Part shown: in pieces, positions 35,441-45,134 of the stretch
How the letters are laid out: every line of letters starts with the position of its first letter
Position numbering within the stretch: the first letter of the stretch is position 1
Translations under genes and position numbers: made by a program
Assembly: GCF_019599145.1 (NCBI RefSeq)
Contig: NZ_CP080647.1
Location: 3,534,001 to 3,598,000 of the forward strand
Direction of reading: 5' to 3'
Length of the DNA: 64,000 bases
From: Streptomyces akebiae
Lineage (GTDB): Bacteria; Actinomycetota; Actinomycetes; Streptomycetales; Streptomycetaceae
Notes under the pieces: generated by a model
What the model saw: only the letters and a program-made list of their open reading frames with translations
What the model was told of the DNA's origin: nothing
The model's database searches: none

Positions 35441-36027
35441 ACTCGACCCCGGGGCGGCGACACGCATCCTGTGCGTGGTCCGATCCCGGGAGGCCGGTTC
35501 CCTGCGCGACCCGGCCATATGGATACGGCCAGAGGCGACGGGCAGGCCCTGCGCCATCACACCGGTGAAACAGGGGCCCCGCACGCTGCCGCCGTACCCG
35601 GCGTCCCAGGTCGCACGATCACGCCAACCCGAACGGCCCAGGACACCGCACACCGCAAGCCCGGAATTCGACCATCACACCATCGAGCTGCTTCGACCTC
35701 GCTCGCACTCCTCGGCAAGCAGCTCATACCCCCGTCCACGTCGAAGAGGACGGCGGCGGCCGTACCGTCGCCGATCGGTCCTCCGGAAGCCGTCCTCATC
35801 TGCTCGCACGCCCCGTCGACAGCAGCTCTGCGCAGAAGAGGGCCCGCCGTACCGCGCCGACGGCCCCGTCACCGGGACCACCACCGTCGTACGACGAGCC
35901 CTCGAAGACTCGAACGAGCCGTACTCGAACCGATCGGACTCGGTCGGCCGAACCCGATCGGGCCGAACCCGATCGAGACCAACTCGCCCCGCCGGTCCAC
36001 CCCTCAGGGCCGGTCCGAGCCTTGGCG
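35441..36027. other. Gene-free, degenerate strip beside bldKE
   Basis: 587 bases with no supported gene. Open frames exist only as read-through of high GC, without ribosome-binding sites or protein families. The end (35920-35990) has short repeats of GAACCCGATC/GATCGG. The FDVDG string noted above lies here. Confidence 0.45.
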
Positions 36028-37170
36028 TCAGTCCTTGGCGACCTTCGCGCCCGACTCCTCCGGCGCGCTGTCCTCCAAGGCCTTGAGCGCCGGGTCCAAC
36101 ACGACATCCTCGGCGCGGGCCTCGGTCGTCGGGTCCTCCGGGAAGTGGCAGGCCGTCAGGTGGCCGGCCAGGTTGCCGGAGAGCTGGACCAGCGGCGGCT
36201 CCTCGGAGGCGCACTTGTCCTGGGCCTTCCAGCAGCGCGTGCGGAAGCGGCAGCCGGACGGCGGCGCGATCGGCGAGGGCACGTCACCGGCGAGCCGGAT
36301 CCGCTCCTTCACCTCGACCTCGTCGTCGATCGCGACCTCGGGCACCGCCGAGAGCAGCGCGTGGGTGTACGGGTGCCGGGGCCGGTTGTAGAGCGAGTCA
36401 CGGTCGGCGACCTCGACGATCTTGCCGAGGTACATCACCGCGACGCGCTTCGAGAAGTGCCGGACGATGGCGAGGTCGTGGGCGATGAACAGGAACGCGA
36501 TGCCCAGCTCGTCCTGGACCTTCTGGAGCAGGTTGACGACCTGCGCCTGGATCGACACGTCCAGCGCCGAGACCGGCTCGTCCGCGACGATCAGCTTCGG
36601 GTTCAGGGCGAGCGCGCGGGCCACACCGATGCGCTGGCGCTGACCGCCGGAGAACTCGTGCGGGAAGCGGTTGTAGTGCTCGGGGTTGAGGCCGACCAGC
36701 TCCAGCAGCTCGCGGACCTTCTTCTCCCGGCCGCCCGCGGGTTCGATCCCGTTGACCTCCATCGGCGACTTGATGATCGTGCCGACCGTCTGCCGCGGGT
36801 TGAGGGAGGAGTAGGGGTCCTGGAAGATCATCTGGATCTCGGACCGCACCGGCGCCAACTGCTTGCGCGAGGCGTGCGTGATGTCCTGGTCCTTGTAGGT
36901 GATCTTCCCGCCGGTGGGCTCCAGGAGCCGGGTGATCAGCCGCCCGGTCGTGGACTTGCCACAGCCGGACTCACCGACCAGACCGACGCTCTCGCCGGCC
37001 CCGACGGTCAGGTCGATGCCGTCCACGGCCTGGACCGCACCGACCTTGCGTTTGATCGGGAAACCGCCGTAGATGGGGAAGTGCTTCGTCAGCCCCTCGA
37101 CCCTGAGCAGCGTCTCGGCCGCGGTGTCCTGGGAGCCCTGCTGTGTGGGGAGGGTGAGGTTGTCGCTCAT
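36028..37170 (-). CDS. bldKE: BldK oligopeptide importer ATPase E
   Basis: 380 aa. Walker [11 protein letters not shown], signature [19 protein letters not shown], Walker [16 protein letters not shown]-terminal [14 protein letters not shown]. Start ATG has GGGAGAACC upstream, 14 bases after bldKD. In S. coelicolor this operon (SCO5112-5116) imports the extracellular signal needed for aerial mycelium formation; bald mutants result from its loss. The assignment rests on gene order (permease, binding protein, permease, two ATPases) and its neighbours. Confidence 0.9.
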   Translation of the reverse strand: MSDNLTLPTQQGSQDTAAETLLRVEGLTKHFPIYGGFPIKRKVGAVQAVDGIDLTVGAGESVGLVGESGCGKSTTGRLITRLLEPTGGKITYKDQDITHASRKQLAPVRSEIQMIFQDPYSSLNPRQTVGTIIKSPMEVNGIEPAGGREKKVRELLELVGLNPEHYNRFPHEFSGGQRQRIGVARALALNPKLIVADEPVSALDVSIQAQVVNLLQKVQDELGIAFLFIAHDLAIVRHFSKRVAVMYLGKIVEVADRDSLYNRPRHPYTHALLSAVPEVAIDDEVEVKERIRLAGDVPSPIAPPSGCRFRTRCWKAQDKCASEEPPLVQLSGNLAGHLTACHFPEDPTTEARAEDVVLDPALKALEDSAPEESGAKVAKD

Positions 37171-37184
37171 GATCTCGGTTCTCC

Positions 37185-38246
37185 CTAGCGCAGCCGGGGC
37201 TGGATCTTGTCGATGAAGATGGTCTGCTTCTGGTCCGCCGTCAGGTGGCAGGCAGAGGCACGCCCCTCGCCGAGCGGCGGCCGCTCCGTGCTGCAGCGGT
37301 TGCCGGTGACCTCACCGGTGAACGCGCAACGCGGGTGGAACGGGCAGCCGGTGGGCGGGTTGAGCAGGCTGGGCGGGGAGCCCGGGATCGGGGTGAGCGC
37401 CTGCCCGGTGTCGCCGCCGAGGCGGGGCATCGAGCTGAGCAGACCCCAGGTGTAGGGGTGCTTGGGGTTGCGCAGCACCTCACGGACGCTGCCGCGCTCC
37501 ACGGCCCGGCCCGAGTACATCACCAGCAGGTCGTCGGCCATGTCGGAGATGACGCCGAGGTCGTGGGTGATGAAGATGATCGCGGAGCCGAACTCCTGCT
37601 GGAGGTCCTTGAGCAGGTCGAGGATCTGCGCCTGGACGGTCACGTCGAGCGCGGTGGTCGGCTCGTCCGCGATCAGCAGGTCGGGGTCGCAGACCAGGGC
37701 CATGGCGATCATGGCGCGCTGGCGCATACCGCCGGAGAACTGGTGCGGGTAGTCGTCCACGCGGGTCTGCGGATGGGGGATGCCGACCTTGGCCAGCATC
37801 TCGATCGTCCGCTGCCGGGCCTCTTTCTTGGAGGCGCCGGTGTGCTTCATGTACGGCTCGGCGATCTGCCGGCCCACCGTGTAGTACGGCGAGAGCGCCG
37901 TCAGCGGGTCCTGGAAGATCATCGCCACCTTGTTGCCGCGGAGCTGCTCCAGCTCCTTCTCCTTGGCGGTGACGAGTTCCTTCCCGTCGAGGATGATCTC
38001 CCCCTCGACGGTGGTGCTCTTGGGGTTGTGCAGACCGAGGACGGTCAGGTTGGTCACGGACTTGCCGGAGCCCGACTCACCCACGATGCCCAGCGTCTTG
38101 CCGCGCTCGACGTCGAAGGAGAGCCCGTCGACGGCCTTGACTATGCCGTCCTCGGTGGAGAACCGCACCCGCAGGTCGCGGACCGAGAGGAAGGCCTCCG
38201 GCCCGGTCGGGGCCTTCTCACCTTCGGTCTTGGTCAGAGTGGTCAC
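37185..38246 (-). CDS. bldKD: BldK oligopeptide importer ATPase D
   Basis: 353 aa from GTG at 38246 with AGGAGAAA upstream. [20 protein letters not shown] (Walker A), [20 protein letters not shown] (signature), [14 protein letters not shown] (Walker B), C-terminal CPFHPRCAF. It pairs with BldKE and overlaps neither neighbour (10- and 14-base gaps). Confidence 0.9.
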   Translation of the reverse strand: MTTLTKTEGEKAPTGPEAFLSVRDLRVRFSTEDGIVKAVDGLSFDVERGKTLGIVGESGSGKSVTNLTVLGLHNPKSTTVEGEIILDGKELVTAKEKELEQLRGNKVAMIFQDPLTALSPYYTVGRQIAEPYMKHTGASKKEARQRTIEMLAKVGIPHPQTRVDDYPHQFSGGMRQRAMIAMALVCDPDLLIADEPTTALDVTVQAQILDLLKDLQQEFGSAIIFITHDLGVISDMADDLLVMYSGRAVERGSVREVLRNPKHPYTWGLLSSMPRLGGDTGQALTPIPGSPPSLLNPPTGCPFHPRCAFTGEVTGNRCSTERPPLGEGRASACHLTADQKQTIFIDKIQPRLR

Positions 38247-38256
38247 GGTATTTCTC

Positions 38257-39234
38257 CTAGCTGAGGCGCACGCGCGGGTCGATGTAGGCGTAGGCGATGT
38301 CCACGATGATGTTCAGCATCAGGATGAAGAAGGCGCCGAACAGCATCACGCCCATCGTCAGCGGGATGTCCTTGTCCAGCGACGATTTGACCGCGAGACG
38401 GCCGACCCCCGCGAGGTCGAAGGTGAACTCCGTGACGACCGCGCCGGACAGCAATGCGCTCAAATCCATGCCGATGATGGTGACGATCGGGATGAGTGAA
38501 CCACGCCAGGCATAACGGAAGAATACGTACCGCTGCTTCATGCCCTTCGCGCGGGCCGTGCGGACGTGTTCCTCCGAGAGCTGCTCGATCATGGTCGAGC
38601 GGGCCATACGCGTGTACTGGGCGGTGAAGATGGTGGCCATCACGGCCCAGGGGATCAGCAGGCCCATGCCCCAGCCCGCCGGGTCCTCGGTGAACGGCAC
38701 GTACTTGGGGCTCTCCATCCAGCCGGTGCTGTAGACGAAGATGCCGAGGACGATCGGGCCGAGGAAGTAGATCTGGAACGAGCTGAGCACCATCGAGGCG
38801 CCGCTGACGGCCTTGTCGACGGCGGTGCCGCGCTTCCAGGCGGCGATCAGGCCGGCGCCGAGACCCAGCACCAGGAAGATGATCAGACCACCGATGGTCA
38901 GCGACAGGGTGAGCGGGAAGCTGTCGACGATGGAGTCCCAGACGAAGTCACCGCTCTGGAAGGACACTCCCAGACACGGGGCCGAGCAGTGCCCCACCGG
39001 GAAGTCCCGGCCGAGGACGATGCCCGACATGAACTCCCAGAACTGCGTGGTGATGGGCTTGTCGAGGCCGAGGTTCTCTCTGATGACCGCGATGTTCTCG
39101 GGGGAGCAGTTCTTGCCGCAGGACAGCTGCGCGAAGTCTTGGGGGATCGTATAGAACAGGAAGAACGTGAATGCGCCGATCAGGAACATGATGACGACGG
39201 CGCCGATCAGCCTGCGGATGAGGAACTGAAGCAT
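38257..39234 (-). CDS. bldKC: BldK oligopeptide importer permease C
   Basis: 325 aa. Six membrane segments, first GAVVIMFLIGAFTFFLFYTI. The outside loop has CGKNCSPENIAVIRENLGL and CSAPCLGVSF, and the EAA loop HVRTARAKGMKQRYVFFRYA. A strong stem-loop separates it from bldKB, which probably lowers its expression relative to the binding protein. Confidence 0.9.
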   Translation of the reverse strand: MLQFLIRRLIGAVVIMFLIGAFTFFLFYTIPQDFAQLSCGKNCSPENIAVIRENLGLDKPITTQFWEFMSGIVLGRDFPVGHCSAPCLGVSFQSGDFVWDSIVDSFPLTLSLTIGGLIIFLVLGLGAGLIAAWKRGTAVDKAVSGASMVLSSFQIYFLGPIVLGIFVYSTGWMESPKYVPFTEDPAGWGMGLLIPWAVMATIFTAQYTRMARSTMIEQLSEEHVRTARAKGMKQRYVFFRYAWRGSLIPIVTIIGMDLSALLSGAVVTEFTFDLAGVGRLAVKSSLDKDIPLTMGVMLFGAFFILMLNIIVDIAYAYIDPRVRLS

Positions 39235-39286
39235 GGCGGGTGGATGCTCTCTTCGAAAACGCGGCGGTCGGAGGGGGTGGAACCGA

Positions 39287-39324
39287 CCGCGGGGGTGCGC
39301 TCCGCCTGGCGCACACCCCCGCGG
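39287..39324 (-). promoter_or_regulatory. Intercistronic stem-loop bldKB/bldKC
   Basis: CCGCGGGGGTGCGC pairs with GCGCACACCCCCGCGG, with one two-base bulge and an eight-base loop. Its position after the binding-protein gene inside an operon fits a partial terminator or 3' RNA stabiliser. Confidence 0.65.
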
Positions 39325-39342
39325 ATCAGCCGGGCTGACGGA

Positions 39343-41145
39343 TTACGGCTGCTTCAGGAACAGGTCGTTGATGTCGATGTAGCTCGACTCCGTGCTGTAC
39401 CGGGCACCACCGATGTTCGATCCGAAGAGCTGGATCTGCTTCGAGTAGTAGACCGGGGCGGCCGGGTTGATCTCCTCCACGATGCGGTGGTGAGCCTCTT
39501 CCCACGTCTTGGCGGCGGCCTCGGGCTCCTCGGTCAGAGCCTTCTTGATCAGCGCGTCGACCTTGGCGTCCTTGATGTGGGAGTAGTTCGAGCCACCGTC
39601 GGCGACCAGCGTGCCGTCGTAGACCGGGGTGATGACCGTGGACGGGGAAGACCAGTCCTGGCCCCAGCCGGTCATGTAGATGTCGTACGGGTTGTCCAGC
39701 TTGCCGACCTGCTCGTAGAAGCTGGCCCGGTCGATCTCCTTGGCCTGGACGTCGAAGCCGATCTTGCCCAGCGCGTCCTTGATGATCACCTGCTGGGCCT
39801 GGCCGCGCGGGGTGTTGGAGTAGGCGTAGGTGAGCTTCGTGCCCTCCTTGACACCCGCCTCCTTCAGCAGCTCCTTGGCCTTGTCCAGGTCACCGTTGGG
39901 CTTCTTGGTCTTGCCGAACGGGTCGTAGGACGCGTCGTAACCCGGCAGGGTCGGCGCCATCAGACCACCGGCGACCTCACCGCCGTAGCGGCCACCGTCG
40001 GCCTGGACCATGGCCTGGGACGGGATCGCGTAGGTGATCGCGTCGCGGACCTTCTTGTCCTTCACGGCGGCGGCGTCGAGGTTGAAGGTCAGCTGCCACA
40101 CGTAGGGCTGGTAGCCCTGAATGGTGCGCTTCTTGGTCGCGGCGTTGCCGATGACCGTCGACATCTGCGCCGGGTCCACGGAGTCCGTGAACTGGATGGC
40201 GTTCTTGGCCTCGCCCTGGTCGGCGATCAGACGCTTGGTCTGGCTGGCCTGGTCGATGGTGTTGGTGAAGTTGTAGCCGTCGACGTACTGGTGGCGCACC
40301 GAGTCCGTCTTCGGGTCCCACTGGTCGTTCTTGACCAACTTCAGCGACTTGCCGGCCTTGAGCTCGGAGATCTTGTAGGGGCCGAGGGAGGCCGGCGCCT
40401 TGTCGTACTTCTCCTTGGTGTCCTGCTTCTCGGGCACGATGGCGTAGCCGGCCATGGCCAGGGCCTGCGGCAGGTCCGGGCGCGCCTGGTCGAAGTGGAA
40501 GACGACCGTCTTGTCGTCCGGGGTCTCCAGGACGGAGTCCGGCAGGTGCTTGCCCTTGTACGGGCCGTCCGGCAGCGCCTTGCGGTAGTCGGCGCCCGAC
40601 AGCCAGCTCTGGATGTACGTCGGGCCGTCGAAGATGACCTTGGAGTACTGGCGCTCGATGGTGTGACGGACGTCGGCCGAGGTGATGGCGTTGCCGTCCT
40701 CGTCCTTGATGCCGTCCTTGAGCGTGTACGTCCAGGTCTTGCCGCCGTCGGAGGACTTGCCGGAGTCGGTGGCGATGTCACCGACGACCGTCAGGTTGCC
40801 CTTGTCGTCCTCCTGGTAGTTCGTCAGACCGCGGTGGATCAGGTTCGCGAGCTGACCGGCGTCGGAGACGTAGATCTGACCCGGGTCCAGGTGGGTGATG
40901 TCCGACTGCTGGTAGACGTTGATGACACCGCCGGACTTGGCGCCCTTGACCTCCTCGGCCGGGCCGGTGGACGCCGCGGCGTCGCCGTACTCGACAGGCT
41001 TCGACTGCTCGGCGGCGTCCTCCTTGTTCTGGGAGGTGTCCTTCGAGTTGCTCTTGCCGTTGTCCGCGCAGCCGGCCAGCGCGAGCGAGCCGGCCACGAG
41101 GGCGACGGCCACGGCGCGCGTGGTGCGGTTTCTGATGGGCTTCAT
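39343..41145 (-). CDS. bldKB: BldK oligopeptide-binding lipoprotein
   Basis: 600 aa from ATG at 41145. Lipobox LAGC in VALVAGSLALAGCADNG. SBP family 5, with TWTYTLKDGIKDEDGNAITS and FHFDQARPDLPQALAMAGYA. This is the binding subunit that recognises the developmental peptide signal in S. coelicolor. It is flanked by hairpins on both sides, and is the second gene of the operon. Confidence 0.9.
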   Translation of the reverse strand: MKPIRNRTTRAVAVALVAGSLALAGCADNGKSNSKDTSQNKEDAAEQSKPVEYGDAAASTGPAEEVKGAKSGGVINVYQQSDITHLDPGQIYVSDAGQLANLIHRGLTNYQEDDKGNLTVVGDIATDSGKSSDGGKTWTYTLKDGIKDEDGNAITSADVRHTIERQYSKVIFDGPTYIQSWLSGADYRKALPDGPYKGKHLPDSVLETPDDKTVVFHFDQARPDLPQALAMAGYAIVPEKQDTKEKYDKAPASLGPYKISELKAGKSLKLVKNDQWDPKTDSVRHQYVDGYNFTNTIDQASQTKRLIADQGEAKNAIQFTDSVDPAQMSTVIGNAATKKRTIQGYQPYVWQLTFNLDAAAVKDKKVRDAITYAIPSQAMVQADGGRYGGEVAGGLMAPTLPGYDASYDPFGKTKKPNGDLDKAKELLKEAGVKEGTKLTYAYSNTPRGQAQQVIIKDALGKIGFDVQAKEIDRASFYEQVGKLDNPYDIYMTGWGQDWSSPSTVITPVYDGTLVADGGSNYSHIKDAKVDALIKKALTEEPEAAAKTWEEAHHRIVEEINPAAPVYYSKQIQLFGSNIGGARYSTESSYIDINDLFLKQP

Positions 41146-41184
41146 GATGCCTATGCACCTACCTGTCGATAGTTGTCCACGAGT

Positions 41185-41226
41185 ACTGCCTGTCGGCCCG
41201 GGTGAACCCGGGTCGGGGGCGGCAGT
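41185..41226 (-). promoter_or_regulatory. Intercistronic hairpin bldKA/bldKB
   Basis: An outer ACTGCC/GGCAGT pair encloses CCCGGG-TGAA-CCCGGG. It could stabilise the downstream bldKB transcript or reduce read-through from bldKA. Confidence 0.5.
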
Positions 41227-41248
41227 CCCCCCACCCACCAATGGACGA

Positions 41249-42289
41249 TTACCGTCCGGTCTTGGGGTCGAATGCGTCCCGGACGGAGTCGCCGAGAAGG
41301 TTGAAGCAGAGCACGAAGACGACCATCGCCACGCCCGGGAAGAACATGAACATCGGGTCCTGCTCGTAGACCTCGGCGCCGACGGCGAACATGCGGCCCC
41401 AGTCGGGGGTGGGCTCGGTGAAGCCGACGCCGACGAACGAGAGGAAGGCGATGGAGAGAATCGTGCTGGGCAGGATGTACGTGCCCTGCACCAGGATCGG
41501 GGTGACGATGTTCGGCAGGATCTCCTTGCGGACGATGCGCCAGGGCGAGGCCCCGGACACCTTGGCCGCCTCGACGAACTCGCGTTCGCGCAGGGAGAGT
41601 ACCGAGCTGCGCACTAGACGGGCGAGGCCCATCCAGCCGAGGAACCACATCACGAGGATGATGGCCACGGCTCGGACATAGGTCGGCGTCTCGTCACGCG
41701 GGTCGACGAACAGCGCGGTGACGATGGGCATGAAGGCGATGAAGAACAATTGCTGCGGGAAGCCCAGGAAGAAGTCGGTGACCCGGCCCACCCAGTAGTC
41801 GACCCGACCGCCGAAGTAGCCGCCGATCAGGCCGATGACGACACCGGTCACCACGCTGGCGATGGTGACGAGCACCGCCATGTACAGCGACGTCCGCATC
41901 CCGTACAGCAGCATCGTGAACACGTCGCGGCCCAGCTTCGGCTCGACGCCGAACCAGAAGTCACCCGACATGCCACCGAAGGAACCGGTGGGCATCGCGA
42001 AGTCGTCGAGCAGGAACGGGTAGTCGGGCTCCTGCGCGTACAGCGTGTAGGGGTTCTTGCCGTACAGCGCCGAGATGACCGGCGCGAGCGCCGCGATGAC
42101 GAAGAAGAAAATCACTACGCACGCGGAGATGACTCCAGTACGGTCCCGCTTGAACCGTTGCCACATCAACTGCCCGGGGGAACGACCCTCAAGCTTCTTC
42201 TCACCCTTGGCGACCTCGGCGGTCGTCTCGAGCTCGGGGTCCAAGGCGACCGCGGACCCGGAGCCCTCGGCCTTGGTTGGACTGGTCAT
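41249..42289 (-). CDS. bldKA: BldK oligopeptide importer permease A
   Basis: 346 aa from ATG at 42289 (MTSPTKAEGSGSAVALDPEL). DppC-type permease with six helices; EAA loop EFVEAAKVSGASPWRIVRKE. First gene of the bldK operon; upstream is a 680-base leader/promoter region. Its paralogue starts at 30151. Confidence 0.9.
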   Translation of the reverse strand: MTSPTKAEGSGSAVALDPELETTAEVAKGEKKLEGRSPGQLMWQRFKRDRTGVISACVVIFFFVIAALAPVISALYGKNPYTLYAQEPDYPFLLDDFAMPTGSFGGMSGDFWFGVEPKLGRDVFTMLLYGMRTSLYMAVLVTIASVVTGVVIGLIGGYFGGRVDYWVGRVTDFFLGFPQQLFFIAFMPIVTALFVDPRDETPTYVRAVAIILVMWFLGWMGLARLVRSSVLSLREREFVEAAKVSGASPWRIVRKEILPNIVTPILVQGTYILPSTILSIAFLSFVGVGFTEPTPDWGRMFAVGAEVYEQDPMFMFFPGVAMVVFVLCFNLLGDSVRDAFDPKTGR

Positions 42290-42927
42290 GTCTGTTCTTC
42301 CCCCGGGGGGTTGGAGAGTTGAGCGCAGCACAGATACCGGCAGGTTCTGTGGTTTGGGGGAACTTTCGCCAAACGGGTCAACGCGCGTCAAGGGCGGAAG
42401 ACATAGGGATCTCCCTACCGTCCATATTTTGAGCAAAAATTGCAAAGATTGACACCTGGTCGCGCTTGACAGGTGAGACAAGAAACCGGCGAATCGGACA
42501 TACGCGGAACGATTTTTGTTTACATGTCCGAAACTTGATCGCTGCAACACCGATATCCGAACAGCGCTCCACAGCCGACAGACAGTCAACCGAAGGATCC
42601 CGGCCGGAAGTCCAGCCTCCCTTGCGCGCTCTTCGCAACCTCCCCGGAATCCCCAGTTTCCCCATGGGACCTCCCCTGTATGCGAATACACCTGAAGCCC
42701 GACCCTCCACGGGCCGGGGAACCGGTACTTGACGCTTCGACAGATGGCTCGGTGGCGCACTGGTGAGCACTGCGGTCGAGTCAGTCTACACGCGTAGCGT
42801 CGTTGGGAGGATCCTTGGGAACCGATCAACACCGGAGCCGGCACGGCGGGCGACCACCACCACGGCGGCAGCGTGGTGGTCCTGCCCGGCACGCGACCAC
42901 GCAGCCGCCACCGGACGCGACATGGTG
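42290..42927 (-). promoter_or_regulatory. Long bldK promoter/leader region
   Basis: 638 bases between the typA terminator and bldKA. A strikingly AT-rich part (42415-42560, with ATATTTTGAGCAAAAATTGC and TTTTTGTTTACATG) stands out in this GC-rich genome and probably holds promoter or regulator sites. It contains the inverted repeat CACCTG/CAGGTG about 42451-42475, and a possible upstream reading frame (42378-42665, minus) that has GGGGAGG five bases before its ATG. I cannot place the transcription start. Confidence 0.5.
42378..42665 (-). CDS. Possible upstream ORF in the bldK leader (uncertain)
   Basis: 95 codons from ATG (MGKLGIPGRLRRARKGGW...), with a good ribosome-binding site GGGGAGGTCCC. 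Codon bias is poor, particularly in the AT-rich half, and no family is recognisable. It may be a leader peptide that affects bldKA expression, or chance. Confidence 0.2.
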   Translation of the reverse strand: MGKLGIPGRLRRARKGGWTSGRDPSVDCLSAVERCSDIGVAAIKFRTCKQKSFRVCPIRRFLVSPVKRDQVSIFAIFAQNMDGREIPMSSALDAR

Positions 42928-42953
42928 CCGGCCCCCGCAGAAGCGGGGACCGG
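42928..42953 (-). terminator. Terminator hairpin after typA
   Basis: CCGGCCCCCGC-AGAA-GCGGGGACCGG is a GC-rich stem with a four-base loop starting just downstream of the typA stop. Confidence 0.75.
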
Positions 42954-42970
42954 ACCAGGTCCGCGCTCTG

Positions 42971-44878
42971 TCAGCCGTGCTTGGCGCGGCTCGCGGCACG
43001 TGCGCGCTCGCGGGCGTCCAGGTTGACCTTGCGGATGCGCACGGCCTCCGGGGTCACCTCGACACACTCGTCGTCGCGGCAGAACTCCAGGGACTGCTCC
43101 AGGGAGAGCTTGCGCGGCGGCACGATGGCCTCGAACGAGTCGGCCGAGGAGGACCGCATGTTCGTCAGCTTCTTCTCCTTGGTGATGTTCACGTCCATGT
43201 CGTCGGAGCGGGAGTTCTCACCGACGATCATGCCCTCGTAGACCTCGGTACCGGGGTCGGTGAACAGCACACCGCGCTCCTGGAGGTTCGTCATCGCGAA
43301 CGCGGTGACGGCGCCGGCGCGGTCGGCGACGAGCGAACCGTTGTTACGGGTCGTCAGCGTGCCGAACCACGGCTCGTGGCCCTCGTGGATGGAGTGCGCG
43401 ATGCCCGTGCCGCGCGTGCCGGTCAGGAACTCGGTACGGAAGCCGATGAGGCCGCGGGACGGGACGACGAACTCCATGCGGACCCAGCCGGAGCCGTGGT
43501 TCGACATGTTGTCCATCCGGCCCTTGCGGACGCCCATGAGCTGCGTGACGGCGCCCATGTGCTCCTCGGGGACGTCGATCGTCATGCGCTCGACCGGCTC
43601 GTAGACCTTGCCGTCGACCTCCTTGGTGACCACCTGCGGCTTGCCGATGGTCAGCTCGAAGCCCTCACGGCGCATCTGCTCGACCAGGATGGCCAGCGCC
43701 AACTCGCCACGCCCCTGGACCTCCCAGGCGTCGGGACGCTCGGTGTCGAGGACACGGAGGCTGACGTTACCGACCAGCTCGCGGTCCAGGCGGTCCTTGA
43801 CCTGGCGGGCGGTGACCTTGCGGTCCTTGACCGCGGCCTTGTTGTCCGCGCCCTTGCCCGTGCCGCCGCGGCCGACCAGCGGCGAGGTGTTCGTGCCGAT
43901 GGTCATCGAGATCGCCGGCTCGTCGACGGTGATCAGCGGCAGCGCGATCGGGTTCTCGGTGTCGGCGAGGGTCTCGCCGATCATGATGTCCGGGATACCG
44001 GCGACGGCACAGATGTCACCGGGGCCCGCCACCTCGGCGGGCTTGCGGGTGAGCGCCTCGGTCATCATCAGCTCGGTGATGCGGACGTTGGACATCGTGC
44101 CGTCACGCTTGATCCACGTGACGGTCTGGCCCTTGCGCAGTTCGCCCTGCTCGACGCGGAGCAGCGCGATACGGCCGAGGAAGTTGTCGGCGTCCAGGTT
44201 GGTGACGTGGGCCTGGAGCGGGGCCTCCTCGTCGTACGACGGGGCCGGGACGTGCGACAGGATCGTGGAGAAGAACGGCTCCAGGCTGTTGCTGTCGGCC
44301 GGGACCGTGCCGTCCTCCGGCTTGGTCAGCGAGGCGACACCGTCACGCGCACACGCGTAGACGATGGGGAACTCGATCTGGTCCTCGTCGGCGTCGAGGT
44401 CGAGGAAGAGGTCGTAGGTCTCGTTGACGACCTCGTCGATGCGCGAGTCCGCGCGGTCCGTCTTGTTGATGCACAGAATGACGGGCAGGCGCTGCTGGAG
44501 CGCCTTGCGGAGCACGAAGCGGGTCTGCGGCAGCGGGCCCTCGGAGGCGTCGACGAGCAGGACCACCGCGTCGACCATCGACAGACCGCGCTCGACCTCG
44601 CCACCGAAGTCGGCGTGGCCGGGGGTGTCGATGATGTTGATGGTGATGACGTCGCCGCCATCCTTCGGGTGGTACTTCACCGCCGTGTTCTTGGCGAGGA
44701 TCGTGATGCCCTTCTCACGCTCCAGGTCGTTCGAGTCCATCATGCGGTCGTCGAGCGACTCGGCGGCGTGCGCGGCGAAGGCACCGGCCTGCTTGAGCAT
44801 GGCGTCGACCAGAGTGGTCTTGCCGTGGTCGACGTGGGCGACGATGGCAACGTTGCGGATGTCGTGGCGCGTGGCCAT
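42971..44878 (-). CDS. typA: Translational GTPase TypA/BipA
   Basis: 635 aa from ATG at 44878 with GGGAGAAG upstream. GTPase motifs: G1 AHVDHGKTTL, G2 NDLEREKGITI, G3 DTPGHADFGGEV, G4 NKTDRADSRID. The EF-G-like domains and the C-terminal region with SHGSGWVRMEFVVPSRGLIG, typical of TypA, follow. It binds ribosomes under stress or low temperature. It is monocistronic. Confidence 0.95.
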   Translation of the reverse strand: MATRHDIRNVAIVAHVDHGKTTLVDAMLKQAGAFAAHAAESLDDRMMDSNDLEREKGITILAKNTAVKYHPKDGGDVITINIIDTPGHADFGGEVERGLSMVDAVVLLVDASEGPLPQTRFVLRKALQQRLPVILCINKTDRADSRIDEVVNETYDLFLDLDADEDQIEFPIVYACARDGVASLTKPEDGTVPADSNSLEPFFSTILSHVPAPSYDEEAPLQAHVTNLDADNFLGRIALLRVEQGELRKGQTVTWIKRDGTMSNVRITELMMTEALTRKPAEVAGPGDICAVAGIPDIMIGETLADTENPIALPLITVDEPAISMTIGTNTSPLVGRGGTGKGADNKAAVKDRKVTARQVKDRLDRELVGNVSLRVLDTERPDAWEVQGRGELALAILVEQMRREGFELTIGKPQVVTKEVDGKVYEPVERMTIDVPEEHMGAVTQLMGVRKGRMDNMSNHGSGWVRMEFVVPSRGLIGFRTEFLTGTRGTGIAHSIHEGHEPWFGTLTTRNNGSLVADRAGAVTAFAMTNLQERGVLFTDPGTEVYEGMIVGENSRSDDMDVNITKEKKLTNMRSSSADSFEAIVPPRKLSLEQSLEFCRDDECVEVTPEAVRIRKVNLDARERARAASRAKHG

Positions 44879-45079
44879 AGTGAGGCGCTTCTCCCGGAGT
44901 GTGAGGACGGCCTGCGCTGACATCTGTGTCGCGCGGACCCTGCCGGGCTGGACACGCCACGGCCTCACCCCATGGTACGGGGCCGCGGGCACCGAGGCTC
45001 CCCGGGCCGCTCCCGCCCGGCTCGCACCGGCCCAGCCCCAGCTCAGACGGGTCCCGGTCGCCCCGGCCCACGAGAAGGG

Positions 45080-45111
45080 GGCCGCCGCCCCGGTCGTACG
45101 GGGCGGCGGCC
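45080..45111 (-). terminator. Terminator hairpin
   Basis: GGCCGCCGCCCC and GGGGCGGCGGCC with an eight-base loop, 24 bases beyond the stop of the lipoprotein gene. Confidence 0.85.
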
Positions 45112-45134
45112 TGAGTCCGTCGGGGACGGTCCCG

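Noticed and set aside
38566..41172. 868-codon plus-strand frame across bldKC and bldKB
   Set aside because: Shadow of BldK genes: Val/Leu/Arg/Asp-biased, no domain, opposite to strongly supported permease and binding protein genes.
42803..44920. 705-codon plus-strand frame opposite typA
   Set aside because: Antisense to a complete TypA GTPase with all G motifs; no independent evidence.
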